Below are positions 17,563 to 26,785 of a DNA stretch of 64,000 bases, one piece after another. The notes below the pieces were generated by a model. That model saw only the letters and a list, made by a program, of their open reading frames with translations, ran no database searches and had not been told where the DNA came from. Position 1 is the first letter of the stretch. Each line of letters begins with the position of its first letter. The translations under genes were made by a program, and so were the position numbers. Source of the DNA: Christensenellaceae bacterium (GTDB lineage: Bacteria > Bacillota > Clostridia > Christensenellales > UBA1750); NCBI GenBank assembly GCA_031280685.1, contig JAITGM010000022.1, positions 20,935 through 84,934 on the forward strand. Reading direction: 5' to 3'.

Positions 17563-17621
17563 AGATTACACTTCCATAGATGATTGGGATGGATTTGAGA
17601 GCTTGAGGAGGAGGAAAAGGG

Positions 17622-18575
17622 ATGACCGCACAGTCTTTGGCCGGCTTGCGCAGGGCGCGCAGGAATATTTGGCGGGAGATCTACAACTACCGCTGGATCT
17701 ACCTGATGATCATTCCCACACTGGTCTTCATCTTTTTGTTTAAATACGTGCCGATGTACGGCATCCAGCTCGCCTTTAAGAATTATAAGCTCGCTGGCAT
17801 CGCCGCGAGCCCCTGGAACGACCTTGCCCACTTCAAATACATGATGAACGAGCCTGAGTTCCTGCCCGCGTTGCGCAACACGGTCGTGATTTCCTTCATG
17901 CGCATCCTGGTGGGCTTCCCCTTCCCGATCTTTTTGGCGCTGCTCATCAACGAGTGCTATACGCCGCGCTACCGCCGCGTTCTGCAAACGGTTTACACCT
18001 TCCCCCACTTCCTTTCGTGGGTGCTGCTGGCCGGCATCATGCTCAACCTGCTGGGCTCGACGGGCATGGTGCGCAAAGTGGTCATGATCATCAACCCCGA
18101 GATGGGCCAGAATTGGAACTTCCTCTACGACGGGAACATCTACCGCTGGGTGCTGGTTCTTTCCGACGTGTGGAAGGAGGCCGGCTGGGGCACGATCATC
18201 TACCTGGCCGCGATTTCCGGCATCGACCAATCCCTTTACGAGGCCGCTGTGATCGACGGCTGCAACCGCTGGCACAAGATCCTCTACATTACCCTGCCGG
18301 GCATCGTGAGCATGATCTCAATCCAGTTCGTGCTGCGCGTGGGCTACATCATGGAGGGTGGCTTCGACCAGGTTTTTAACACCTACACCCCGCCCGTGTA
18401 TGAAAAGGGCGACATTATCGACACCTACATATACAGAATCTCGTTTGTGCGCACCTCGGGCGTGGACTTGGGCTTTTCCACCGCCGTTGGCCTGTTTAAG
18501 AACGTCATCAACTTCATCATGATGCTCTCGGGCAACCTCTTCGTGCGCTCGCTTGGCCAGGAAGCCGTTCTGTAA
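17622..18575 (+). CDS. Sugar ABC transporter permease (LplB/YtpP-like)
   Basis: The 317-residue membrane protein has six helices and a MalF-like fold without the large periplasmic insert. Signature regions are YRWIYLMIIPTLVFIFLFKYVPMYGIQLAFKNY near the N-terminus and the EAA loop EAAVIDGCNRWHKILYITLPGI, which docks the ATPase. It belongs to the LplB subgroup that imports oligosaccharides such as rhamnogalacturonan pieces. The ligand is unknown. The ATG at 17622 follows GAGGAGGAGG. Confidence 0.9.
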   Translation: MTAQSLAGLRRARRNIWREIYNYRWIYLMIIPTLVFIFLFKYVPMYGIQLAFKNYKLAGIAASPWNDLAHFKYMMNEPEFLPALRNTVVISFMRILVGFPFPIFLALLINECYTPRYRRVLQTVYTFPHFLSWVLLAGIMLNLLGSTGMVRKVVMIINPEMGQNWNFLYDGNIYRWVLVLSDVWKEAGWGTIIYLAAISGIDQSLYEAAVIDGCNRWHKILYITLPGIVSMISIQFVLRVGYIMEGGFDQVFNTYTPPVYEKGDIIDTYIYRISFVRTSGVDLGFSTAVGLFKNVINFIMMLSGNLFVRSLGQEAVL

Positions 18576-18588
18576 GGAGGGAAGAAAG

Positions 18589-19512
18589 ATGGCACAAACC
18601 GCAATCACCAAGTCTGTGACCGACAGGGTTCTAAAAGAGAATCGCATCCGACGCTTTGGCGCCATTGATTTCGTCATCCTGTTGTTTTTGAGCCTTTGGG
18701 GGCTGCTCATCCTTTATCCCTTCTATAACGCCGTGCTGGTTTCCATCGTGCCAAACACGGTCTACCAGCGCTATCAGGGCTTCATGCTCCTGCCGCCCGC
18801 GGTCACCTGGGATTCCTACGCCTTCACCTTCAAAAACTCCCTCATCTGGACGGGTTACCGCACCACCCTCGCCGTAACCGTGCTGGGCACCGCCTACAAC
18901 ATGGCCATGACCATCCTCTGCGGCTACGCGCTAACCAAAACCGCCATGCCGGGCATCAAGGTCATGCGCTTTTTGCTGGTTTTCACCATGTGGTTCTCGG
19001 GCGGGCTGATCCCCTACTACCTGCAGATTAAGAACCTGCACCTGACCGATAATCTCCTCGTCATGGTGTTGCCCATGGGCGTCAATTTGATGTATCTGCT
19101 CATCATTTCAGATAATTTCCGCTCCATCCCGGCTTCGCTCGAGGAATCGGCCAAGATCGACGGCGCAAACGACTGGACGGTCCTCATCCGCATCATCCTG
19201 CCCCTTTGCCTGCCGCTGCTGGCCACCTTTACGCTCTATTACGCCGTCGAGCGCTGGAATGAATGGTACCACGCCATGCTCTTCATCAAGACCTCGAGCA
19301 AGTGGCCGCTGCAAAACGTGCTGCGCACCATCATCAACGATGTCAACATGCTCGCCACAATGAACATCCCCGGCCAGGTCAGGCCGGACGTGCAGGGCGA
19401 TTCCATCAAGATGAGCTCCATCGTCGTTTCGATGCTGCCCATGATGTGCCTCTACCCCTTCCTGCAGCGCTACTTCCTTTCGGGCCTCACCCTCGGCGCC
19501 GTGAAGGAATAG
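18589..19512 (+). CDS. Sugar ABC transporter permease (YtcP-like)
   Basis: This 307-residue partner permease has the MalG-type layout. After the first helix comes YPFYNAVLVSIVPNTVYQRYQGFMLLPPAVTWDSY, typical of YtcP proteins. The EAA loop is EESAKIDGANDWTVLIRIILPLCLP. The ATG at 18589 follows TAAGGAGGGAAG. No ATPase gene is present, which is normal because such importers share a common MsmX-type ATPase encoded elsewhere. Confidence 0.9.
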   Translation: MAQTAITKSVTDRVLKENRIRRFGAIDFVILLFLSLWGLLILYPFYNAVLVSIVPNTVYQRYQGFMLLPPAVTWDSYAFTFKNSLIWTGYRTTLAVTVLGTAYNMAMTILCGYALTKTAMPGIKVMRFLLVFTMWFSGGLIPYYLQIKNLHLTDNLLVMVLPMGVNLMYLLIISDNFRSIPASLEESAKIDGANDWTVLIRIILPLCLPLLATFTLYYAVERWNEWYHAMLFIKTSSKWPLQNVLRTIINDVNMLATMNIPGQVRPDVQGDSIKMSSIVVSMLPMMCLYPFLQRYFLSGLTLGAVKE

Positions 19513-19578
19513 CCTTCCCCCCTTTTTTCGCCCCTTATGAAGGGAACCCCTTTTTTAGATACCGAGAGGAGGAGAATC

Positions 19579-21258
19579 ATGAAAAGATTGTTGACCTTGG
19601 GCCTGGCGCTCTTGCTCGTGCTGAGCATGGCGGCCTGCCAATCCCCGTCGCCCGGTGGCGAGCCCACGGCGGCCCCGGCGACCGATAAGCCGGCGACCAG
19701 CGCCCCGGCCACCGGCGACGCGACCGAAGCCCCGGCAGCCGGCCCGGACTACAGCACCCCGCTGACGGTTTCAATGAACGTGCTCAACGCCGAAAAGAAT
19801 GGCATCGACGTGCGGCATGAGATCGTCAAAGAGATCTTCAACCTGAGCTTTGACTATGTTCCCATCGACTGGAGCGACTGGAACACGAAGATTTCGACCT
19901 GGGTCGCCACTGACGATGCCCCCGACCTGATTTGGTGGGATCTTAAGGGCGCGCAGGCCCAGCAGTTCGCCGATTGGGCCCGCCAGGGCGCCTTCGCCCC
20001 GCTGGACGCGCAATACTTCAGCGAAAGCCGCCCTAACCTCAAGCAGACCTACGATACCTCCAAGTCAATCGATGCGCTGAGCGTTGATGGCACCCTGTAT
20101 GCCTGGCCTGCGATGCGCGCTAACTCCCCCGAGGCGCAGAACTGCTATACCTCGCACTGGTCCTATCGCAGGGACTGGGCGAGGGCGGTCGGCCTGTATA
20201 AGGAGGGCGATATCTACACCTGGGATGAGTGGATAGCCCTGCTCACCGCCATCCGCGATCAGGATCCCGGCGGAAACAAGGACGCCAACGCGGTTTTGGT
20301 CATGCCTACCTGGGGCTTCCCGCACGCTGCTGCCTTGTTCATCGGCCCGCCCGCAGCGGAAGGCAACGAAACCAGCTCCTACATCAAGGACGCCAGCGGC
20401 AAGTATATTTGGCCCTGCGCAACCGAGGATTTCAAAAAGGGCGTCAAGATCACCTACGACATGTACCAGCAAGGCCTGATCTACAAGGATAATATCCTGT
20501 TCAACGCCTCAGAAGCCGAGAACATGATCAAGTCGGGCTTGGCCTTTGCCAACTACAACGTCACCGGCTCCCTCAATGCCTGGACCGACACCATGATCAC
20601 GGATGGCGTCATCAAAGAGCGCTCTGATTTTGGTATCGCAATCGTTCAGGCTTGGGATGGCAACTGGTACATGACCCAGACCGAGGATTACTGGACCGTC
20701 ACCGCCATGAGCCACAAAATCAGCGAAGAGAAAATCAATCGCGTTTTGGACTTCTGGGAGTATCTGCACACCACAGACGGCATGCGGATGCGTACCTGGG
20801 GCCGCGAGGGCGTGGACTTTGAAGTCACCGGGCCGGATCCCGTGGATGTGAAGATCCTCTGGCCCTTCGATGAAAGCCTGCAGGCCTATATCAACCCCTT
20901 CACCAATATTTCTGAGTTTGGCGAATCGAACGCGGCCTGCGGCAGCAAGATCAACTCCCTCCTCATCGGGCCGGATGCCATTCCCTACATGTTCGAGGAA
21001 CGCAACAGGCTCTGGAGCACCATGGGCGCGGGCGAAATTCCCGTGGTCATCAAGGAATTCGACTATGACGTTTCCTTCGGCTCCGCCCCGAACAAAGACA
21101 AGAATGGTTCCTTCGGCTCCACCTCGAAAGAAAAGCTGGTCGCCCTGCTGGCACAGCCCGGTATCGACATCGAGGCCGAGTGGGATAAGGTCGTTGCCTC
21201 CATGATGCCCGAAGTGCAAAAGGTTCTGGACGAACTCAACAACGGCGAGCTTAAGTAA
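19579..21258 (+). CDS. Sugar ABC transporter substrate-binding lipoprotein (LplA/YtcQ-like)
   Basis: This lipoprotein of 559 residues has a signal peptide ending in SMAAC (C20 lipidated) and a Pro/Ala/Thr-rich linker. The SBP family 1 domain is long, as in the LplA/YtcQ group. Tryptophan-rich stretches (PIDWSDWNTKISTWVATDDAPDLIWWD) and the YTWDEWIALL segment fit a carbohydrate-binding cleft. The ATG at 19579 follows GAGAGGAGGAG. It is the third gene of the operon and is followed by a terminator. Confidence 0.9.
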   Translation: MKRLLTLGLALLLVLSMAACQSPSPGGEPTAAPATDKPATSAPATGDATEAPAAGPDYSTPLTVSMNVLNAEKNGIDVRHEIVKEIFNLSFDYVPIDWSDWNTKISTWVATDDAPDLIWWDLKGAQAQQFADWARQGAFAPLDAQYFSESRPNLKQTYDTSKSIDALSVDGTLYAWPAMRANSPEAQNCYTSHWSYRRDWARAVGLYKEGDIYTWDEWIALLTAIRDQDPGGNKDANAVLVMPTWGFPHAAALFIGPPAAEGNETSSYIKDASGKYIWPCATEDFKKGVKITYDMYQQGLIYKDNILFNASEAENMIKSGLAFANYNVTGSLNAWTDTMITDGVIKERSDFGIAIVQAWDGNWYMTQTEDYWTVTAMSHKISEEKINRVLDFWEYLHTTDGMRMRTWGREGVDFEVTGPDPVDVKILWPFDESLQAYINPFTNISEFGESNAACGSKINSLLIGPDAIPYMFEERNRLWSTMGAGEIPVVIKEFDYDVSFGSAPNKDKNGSFGSTSKEKLVALLAQPGIDIEAEWDKVVASMMPEVQKVLDELNNGELK

Positions 21259-21289
21259 GCTTCCGAATTCGGTGAAAACGATCCCCTCC

Positions 21290-21320
21290 TGGCCCCAAAG
21301 CTATGCTTTGGGGCCCGTTT
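21290..21320 (+). terminator. Terminator of the sugar-importer operon
   Basis: GGGGCCAAAG-type arms (GGCCCCAAAG at 21291-21300 and CTTTGGGGCC at 21306-21315) form a hairpin with a five-base loop and are followed by CGTTTTAT. Confidence 0.75.
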
Positions 21321-21572
21321 TATGCAGCTCCGTCGCTTCGCGGGGCACGTTGCCCTCCGCGCAACCCCAACTGGATGCCTCTCACACTTTATTCCACCCC
21401 AAGCGGGGAAGCAACTTCCCCGCACCCCTTCAGGGATGGGCCTAGGGCAATTCTCGCTTCGCGAAACGCTGTTTTAGGCCTAACAAACTCTTCGAGCCCG
21501 CCGCCTGCGGGCGGGATTTAACCACACGAAGCGTCTAGCGAACGAAAGCGAGATTAAATCGGCCTGAATCCA
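21321..21572. other. Gene-free interval with small hairpins
   Basis: No gene is visible. A perfect 9-bp hairpin with a CAA loop (GCGGGGAAG / CTTCCCCGC) occurs near 21400-21420, and TCGC-TTC-GCGA and a CCCGCC hairpin follow. None is next to a T run. Confidence 0.4.
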
Positions 21573-21624
21573 CAAAAAAACGCCGCCCTTGCCAGTTGCG
21601 CAGCCATGGCATGCGGCGGCAAGC
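21573..21624 (-). terminator. Probable minus-strand terminator of the nitrogen/dapL operon
   Basis: Read on the minus strand, GCCGCC pairs with GGCGGC and alternative CTTGCC/GGCAAG arms add stability. Seven T then follow (seen as A at 21574-21580 on the plus strand). It lies about 250 bases beyond the dapL stop. Confidence 0.5.
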
Positions 21625-21655
21625 TCAGCGATGGTGCACGAGTTACGCCCTCGGG

Positions 21656-21771
21656 GGGCGGGCCCGGAAGTTCCTACCGGGGGCGGCTGCATAAAGGCTC
21701 AGGCCGACCCCACAGGTTCGAAGCCTGAGCCTTTATGCAGCCGCCAGCCGCGCGACGCGCGGCGCCCGCCC
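21656..21771. repeat. Three-arm cloverleaf-like palindromic element, copy 1
   Basis: A closing stem (GGGCGGGC 21656-21663 with GCCCGCCC 21764-21771) encloses three hairpins with no more than one base between them. Arm 1 is 21664-21680 (7 bp, one mismatch, TTC loop). Arm 2 has perfect 23-base arms at 21682-21704 and 21723-21745 with an 18-base loop. Arm 3 is 21747-21763 (7 bp, GAC loop). Two other intergenic sites (35726-35847 and 45970-46038) share this plan but not the sequence. It lies between dapL and its likely terminator. No function is known to me. Confidence 0.6.
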
Positions 21772-21877
21772 ATTGGCGCGCTCGCGGAAGCGAGCCCGCC
21801 TTCGTTCCCTTGCCCCCCTCAGCGACGAAACGGATCGCGCCGGGAAGCTTTATTCCCAGAAGCGAGCCAAAATCGGC

Positions 21878-23056
21878 CTAGAATGGAGCCTTTTGAATGC
21901 GTTCCATGGCTTCGAGCACGGCCTCGCGCTCGCCGAAGGCGGTCAGCCGCAAGTAGCCTTCGCCCATCTTGCCAAAGCCCGCGCCCGGCGTGCCCACGAT
22001 CTGCAGATCATTGAGCAGGTAATCGAAATAGGCCCAGGATTTCAGGCCATTCGGGCACTTCAGCCAGATATAGGGCGACTGGGAACCACCAAAGTACTTC
22101 GTGAAGGAGCCGATGGCCTTGCCCATGATGGCCGCGTTCTCTTTATAAAAGGCGATGGCCTCCATGCACTGGGCATAGCCCTCCTTGCCAAAGGCAGCCT
22201 CGGCGCCGCGCTGCACCGGGTAGGAAACACCGTTGAACTTGGTGGCCTGGCGGCGCAGCCAAAGCGCGCCGATGCTCTGCCCGCCGCGGGAAAGCTCCTT
22301 GGGGATGATGGTATAGCCGCAGCGCACGCCGGTGAACCCAGCGGTCTTTGACATGGAGCACATCTCGACCGCGCAAGTGCGCGCACCTTCGATCGAGAAG
22401 ATGCTGCGCGGCAGGGCGGGATCTGAAATAAAGGCCTCGTAGGCAGCGTCATAGAGGATGACAGCGCCCTGATCATTCGCGTAATCGACCCAAGCCTTCA
22501 AGCCTTCCCTGGTGTAGACCGCGCCGGTCGGGTTGTTGGGCGAGCAAAGGTAGATAATGTCTGCCCGCACGCTCGGATCCGGCAAGGGCAGGAAGCCGTT
22601 TTCTTCGCTTCCGTTCATGTAGAGGATGCGGCGGCCGCTCATGAGATTGGAGTCGAGATAGACCGGGTAGACCGGATCCGGCATCAAAACCGCGTTGTCC
22701 ACATCGAAAATATCGCCAAAATTACCCGCGTCGGACTTCGCTCCGTCGTTGACGTAGACCTCTGAAGGGTCAGTCCGAACCCCCAGGGTGGCGTAGTAGG
22801 CGGCGATGGCCTCGCGGAGGAAGTCATAACCCTCATAGGGCGGGTAGCCCCTGAAGCCCTGCTTTTGGCCAAGCTCGGCAGCGGCCTTTTGCATGGCTTC
22901 GACCACGACGGGCGCGAGCGGGCCCGACACATCGCCGATGCCCATGCGCAGCACCTTCTTGCCGGGGTTTGCCTTAACGTAGTCGCTCGTGCGCTTGCCG
23001 ACCTCGGCAAAGAGGTAGTTTTGGGGCATCTTCTCGAAGTTTGTGTTGATCTTCAT
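21878..23056 (-). CDS. dapL: LL-diaminopimelate aminotransferase
   Basis: This PLP enzyme of 392 residues makes LL-diaminopimelate directly from tetrahydrodipicolinate and glutamate. It feeds lysine and peptidoglycan synthesis. Family hallmarks are the N-terminus INTNFEKMPQNYLFAEVGKR, GIGDVSGPLAPVVVEAM, NDGAKSDAGN and the PLP lysine in CSMSKTAGFTGVRCGYT. It is the last gene of the long minus-strand operon, 27 bases after pyrG. The glutamate it consumes is supplied by upstream genes of the same operon. Confidence 0.96.
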   Translation of the reverse strand: MKINTNFEKMPQNYLFAEVGKRTSDYVKANPGKKVLRMGIGDVSGPLAPVVVEAMQKAAAELGQKQGFRGYPPYEGYDFLREAIAAYYATLGVRTDPSEVYVNDGAKSDAGNFGDIFDVDNAVLMPDPVYPVYLDSNLMSGRRILYMNGSEENGFLPLPDPSVRADIIYLCSPNNPTGAVYTREGLKAWVDYANDQGAVILYDAAYEAFISDPALPRSIFSIEGARTCAVEMCSMSKTAGFTGVRCGYTIIPKELSRGGQSIGALWLRRQATKFNGVSYPVQRGAEAAFGKEGYAQCMEAIAFYKENAAIMGKAIGSFTKYFGGSQSPYIWLKCPNGLKSWAYFDYLLNDLQIVGTPGAGFGKMGEGYLRLTAFGEREAVLEAMERIQKAPF

Positions 23057-23082
23057 GCGCGGAATCCTCCTAATTTGGGGTT

Positions 23083-24678
23083 TTACTCCTCAAGCGTGGC
23101 CTGAATGAAGGCCCTAAAGAGCGGATGCGCCCGGTTGGGGCGGGATTTGAACTCGGGGTGGTATTGCACCCCTACGAAGAAGCGCTGCCCGGGCAGCTCA
23201 ATGGCTTCGACCAGGCGGCCATCGGGCGAAAGGCCGCTCAAGAGCATGCCGTGCTTGGTCATTTCCTCGCGGTAGTCGTTGTTGAACTCGTAGCGGTGGC
23301 GGTGGCGCTCGGCGATGAGGGGCAGGCCGTAGGCTTCCGCCATCCTGGAGCCAGGCGCGATGGCGCAGGGGTAGGCGCCCAGGCGCATGGTGCCGCCCTT
23401 GGGCAGGTTGCCCTGTTGGTCGGGCATCAGGTCGATCACGCTGCGCAGGCCGTTTTCGGCGAACTCGCTCGAGTTTGCGTCAGGCATGTTCAGCACGTGG
23501 CGGGCAAACTCGATCACCGCGATTTGCAGCCCCAGGCAGATGCCCAGGTAGGGGGTTTTGTTTTCCCTCGCGTAGCGCGCCGCCAGGATCATCCCCTCGA
23601 TGCCGCGCTCGCCAAAGCCGCCGGGCACCAGGATGCCATCGCAAGAGGCCAAAATCTCGCCCACGTTCGCCGGGCTGATCTCCTCCGCGTCGATCCAGTC
23701 GATCTCGACCGTGGCCGCGTTTTCGTAGCCCGCGTGCTGCAGCGCCTCCGCGACCGAAAGGTAGGCGTCGTGCAACTTGATGTACTTGCCCACCAAGGCG
23801 ATTTTTACGCTCTTGCTGCGCGCGCGGATGCGGCCGAGCATGTCGTACCAATCGCTCAAATCGGGGCCCTTGTTGGTCAGGCCAAGCTCGCGCAGCACGT
23901 TGCGCGCAAGGCCGGCGTCTTCGAGCATGATGGGGCACTCATAGAGCACCGGCAGGGTGATGTTGGGAATGACGCAATCTGGCTTGACGTTGCAAAACAG
24001 CGAGATCTTGCGCACAATATCGTCCTGCAGGGGCTCATCGCAGCGGGCCACGATGATATCGGGGAAGATGCCCATGGCCTGCAGCTCCCTGACCGAATGC
24101 TGCGTGGGCTTGGATTTATATTCGCCGCTCGATTTGATGTAGGGCACCAGGGTGACGTGGATGAAAAGGCAGTTATCGCGGCCATGCTCGATCGCCACCT
24201 GGCGGATTGCCTCTAAAAAGGGCTGGCTCTCGATATCGCCAATGGTGCCGCCCAGCTCGGTTAGAACGATCTCCGCACCCGATCGCTCGGCCACGGAATG
24301 GATAAAGCCCTTGATCTCGTTGGTGATGTGCGGAATGACCTGCACGGTTTCGCCCAGAAACTCTCCGCTTCTTTCCTTCGTGAGGACGTTCCAATAGACC
24401 TTGCCCATGGTCAGGTTCGAGAACGTGTTGAGGTCTTCATCGATGAAGCGCTCATAGTGGCCAAGGTCGAGGTCGGTTTCCGCGCCATCCTCGGTGACGA
24501 AGACTTCCCCGTGCTGATAAGGGCTCATGGTGCCCGGATCGACGTTGATGTAGGGGTCGAGCTTCTGCGCGCTGACCTTGAAGCCGCGGGCCTTGAGCAG
24601 CCTGCCCAGCGAAGCTGCCGTGATTCCCTTGCCCAGGCCCGAAACGACGCCGCCAGTTATGAAGATGTACTTCACCAT
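23083..24678 (-). CDS. pyrG: CTP synthase
   Basis: The 531-residue enzyme aminates UTP to CTP with glutamine. The synthetase domain begins [17 protein letters not shown] (P-loop). The class I glutaminase domain has [12 protein letters not shown] and the nucleophile Cys in [10 protein letters not shown]. It ends with the catalytic His/Glu region ([11 protein letters not shown]). The start ATG at 24678 is preceded by GAAGGAGGAC. A longer reading frame upstream is not supported. Its glutamine use fits the operon with glnA and glutamate synthase. Confidence 0.96.
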   Translation of the reverse strand: MVKYIFITGGVVSGLGKGITAASLGRLLKARGFKVSAQKLDPYINVDPGTMSPYQHGEVFVTEDGAETDLDLGHYERFIDEDLNTFSNLTMGKVYWNVLTKERSGEFLGETVQVIPHITNEIKGFIHSVAERSGAEIVLTELGGTIGDIESQPFLEAIRQVAIEHGRDNCLFIHVTLVPYIKSSGEYKSKPTQHSVRELQAMGIFPDIIVARCDEPLQDDIVRKISLFCNVKPDCVIPNITLPVLYECPIMLEDAGLARNVLRELGLTNKGPDLSDWYDMLGRIRARSKSVKIALVGKYIKLHDAYLSVAEALQHAGYENAATVEIDWIDAEEISPANVGEILASCDGILVPGGFGERGIEGMILAARYARENKTPYLGICLGLQIAVIEFARHVLNMPDANSSEFAENGLRSVIDLMPDQQGNLPKGGTMRLGAYPCAIAPGSRMAEAYGLPLIAERHRHRYEFNNDYREEMTKHGMLLSGLSPDGRLVEAIELPGQRFFVGVQYHPEFKSRPNRAHPLFRAFIQATLEE

Positions 24679-24734
24679 TACCCCGAGTCCTCCTTCGAAA
24701 TTCCCTTGTTTAAAGATAAAGATCAGGCAGAGCC

Positions 24735-25304
24735 CTAAATATACAAATCCAAAATGTCTTGCGCAGCCTGCCGCTTGGGGATGCGCTGATCCATGGCCTG
24801 TTTTTCGATGAAATGGTGGGCCTGCGGCTCGGTCAGGCCGCGCTGCTCGATCAGCAGCCATTTCGCGCGGTTTACCAGGCGCTGTTCGTCTAAGCGCTCG
24901 TACAACCTGCGGTTTTCTTCCCGCAGGGCGGCGATCTTGACGTGCGCGGCCAGCGCAAGGCGCACCGCCTGCAAAAAGTTTTGCCCGTTGATCGGCTTGC
25001 CCAGGGTCAGCACCCCGGAATCGCCCATCGAGGCGGCCGCGCCGTCAAGCTCTTCCTGACGAACGAGCAAGAGCGAGGCAAGACCCAGAGTAGAAGCCGC
25101 AAAAAGGGCGAGCTCCGGGCCGTTTTCTCCGTTTAAAGGAGCGTTGACCACCACGATGGAAAAGGGCCTGTTCGTGAGCAGCCGCCTGGCCTCGCTGCCG
25201 GAGGCCGCGGTTTCGATGGAGGGAAGGCGAATCTCTTCCAGCAGCGAGCGAAGGGCTAGGCGCCCCTTTTCGCTGGAGGAAATCAGCAAAGCGCCGCCGG
25301 TCAA
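24735..25304 (-). CDS. ANTAR-domain RNA-binding regulator with a pseudo-receiver
   Basis: This 189-residue protein has an N-terminal receiver-like domain, a short coiled coil ([16 protein letters not shown]) and a C-terminal ANTAR domain ([43 protein letters not shown]). The position of the phosphorylated Asp carries Asn ([11 protein letters not shown]), so phosphorelay control is unlikely. ANTAR proteins bind paired RNA hairpins with six-base loops and prevent termination. It is encoded directly after glnA, and hairpins precede both glnA and glnN, so nitrogen control by antitermination is the natural inference. Confidence 0.88.
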   Translation of the reverse strand: MTGGALLISSSEKGRLALRSLLEEIRLPSIETAASGSEARRLLTNRPFSIVVVNAPLNGENGPELALFAASTLGLASLLLVRQEELDGAAASMGDSGVLTLGKPINGQNFLQAVRLALAAHVKIAALREENRRLYERLDEQRLVNRAKWLLIEQRGLTEPQAHHFIEKQAMDQRIPKRQAAQDILDLYI

Positions 25305-25337
25305 AGTTGCACCCCCTTTCCGGTTCAGCGGGGAGGA

Positions 25338-26612
25338 TCAAATCACGGGGAAGTCGTTTTCGATCTCGAAGCTCTCGGCGTCGCCCGAGCGGAACATCCT
25401 CTCGTACTCGCTGAGCTTGTGCGAAAGGAAGGGCCCCGCAAAGCGCTGGGGCAGGGCTTTTTTAACCAGATCCGAGCGCCGCGCCAGGCTCACCGCCTCT
25501 TCCAGACTGGCCGGCAGGCTGCCCAGCACCTCGCCCTCAGGCTCAAGCGCAAGCCGCCTTTCGATGCCCTCGGCCCCAGCCTCGAGCAGCAGCGCAAAGC
25601 CGATGTAGGGGTTCATGGCAGGGTCTGGCGAGCGAAGCTCGATGTGGGCGCTCCCGCCGCCCGCCTGCGGCACGCGCAAGAGCTGCGCCAGGTTCTGGTT
25701 CGACCAGGCGATCTCGCCCGGGGCATCAAATCGCCCGAGGCGCGAATACGAACCCGGCAGTGGGTTTAAGAAGGCGCTGATCTCGGCCACGCGCGAGAGA
25801 ATGCCCTGCATGAAGGCCTGGGCGACCTCGGTCAGGCCATTTTCGCCCTTGATGACGTTCTCGCCGTCCTTTTCCAGGGCGATGGAAACGTGCAGGCCGC
25901 TGCCACTCTGCTCCTTGAGCGGCTTGGGGAGGAGCGACGCGTAAAGCCCAAAGCTTGAAGCCACGGTTTTGGCCACGTTCGTGAAGGCGACGTAAGCGTC
26001 CGCCATCTTGATCGGGCTTCTGCGGTGCAGGTCGATCTCGTTTTGCCCGGGGCCGGACTCGTGCAGCGAGGAGGAAGGCCTAATGCCCATCTGCTCAAGA
26101 TTCAGGCAGATCTCACGGCGGACGTTTTCGCCCTTATCGAGCGGAGCGAAGTCCAGATAGCCGGCCTGGTCGTGCGGCGCGAGGATGGGCTGGCCCTGAT
26201 CGCCCAAATTGAAGAGGTAAAACTCGCACTCCAGGGCGATCTTTGCCGTGTAGCCAAGCGCGAAAAGGCGCTTTACGCTGCTCTTGAGGATGCGCCTGCC
26301 GTCGAGTTCGAAGGGCTCGCCGCTGGAATAGAGGATGTCGCAATACACCCTGGCGACCCTGCCGCCCTGCTGCGGGCGCCAGGGAAGCAGCGCCATGGTT
26401 GAAAGATCCGGCATCAAGATGAGGTCGGATCCCTTGGTATCGACAAAGCCAAAGATGCCCGAGGCATCGAAGCTCTTGCCGAAGGCCGCCACGTTCTCGA
26501 ACTCGTCTGCCATGATGGAGATGCTCTTGAGCCTGCCGAACAGATCACAGAAAGCCAGTCGGATGAACTTCACGTCGTTTTCGCCCAAAAATGCGCCGGT
26601 GTCTTCGGTCAT
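25338..26612 (-). CDS. glnA: Type I glutamine synthetase
   Basis: The 424-residue enzyme ligates ammonia to glutamate in the cytosol. The N-terminal beta-grasp (VKFIRLAFCDLFGRLKSISI) is followed by catalytic blocks: ESGPGQNEIDLH (metal glutamates), GSGLHVSIAL (metal His), the substrate arginine region SYSRLGRFDAPGEIAWSNQN, and ELRSPDPAMNPYIGFALLL. It lacks an adenylylation loop typical of GSI-beta and is slightly short, like GSI-alpha. The gene lies between the glutamate synthase cluster and the ANTAR regulator, with a terminator-like hairpin 25 bases upstream. Confidence 0.93.
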   Translation of the reverse strand: MTEDTGAFLGENDVKFIRLAFCDLFGRLKSISIMADEFENVAAFGKSFDASGIFGFVDTKGSDLILMPDLSTMALLPWRPQQGGRVARVYCDILYSSGEPFELDGRRILKSSVKRLFALGYTAKIALECEFYLFNLGDQGQPILAPHDQAGYLDFAPLDKGENVRREICLNLEQMGIRPSSSLHESGPGQNEIDLHRRSPIKMADAYVAFTNVAKTVASSFGLYASLLPKPLKEQSGSGLHVSIALEKDGENVIKGENGLTEVAQAFMQGILSRVAEISAFLNPLPGSYSRLGRFDAPGEIAWSNQNLAQLLRVPQAGGGSAHIELRSPDPAMNPYIGFALLLEAGAEGIERRLALEPEGEVLGSLPASLEEAVSLARRSDLVKKALPQRFAGPFLSHKLSEYERMFRSGDAESFEIENDFPVI

Positions 26613-26636
26613 GGCCTATTCCTCCTTCATGGCTCG

Positions 26637-26680
26637 TAAAATAGAAGGCCCCGCGGCGCCTTTGGCGGAGGAGCGGGGCG
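26637..26680 (-). promoter_or_regulatory. Terminator-like hairpin in front of glnA (candidate attenuator)
   Basis: Read on the minus strand, GCCCCGC pairs with GCGGGGC, with an inner CGCC-AAA-GGCG stem, and is followed by CTTCTATTTT. It ends about 25 bases before the glnA start codon. It could uncouple glnA from the upstream glutamate synthase genes and be the target of the ANTAR protein encoded downstream. The T run is interrupted, so efficiency is uncertain. Confidence 0.5.
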
Positions 26681-26785
26681 ATGAGCGCTGTGCTTTGGGC
26701 CAAGGCCCAGTCTATTTTAAAAGATGCGGCGAAAAGTTGCAAGCGGCTTTTGCGGCCGGGCCGTAAAAAGCTGCTTTTTGAAGGC

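Noticed and set aside
23125..24216. 363-residue plus-strand frame opposite pyrG
   Set aside because: It is fully antisense to CTP synthase and has no recognisable domain or ribosome site.
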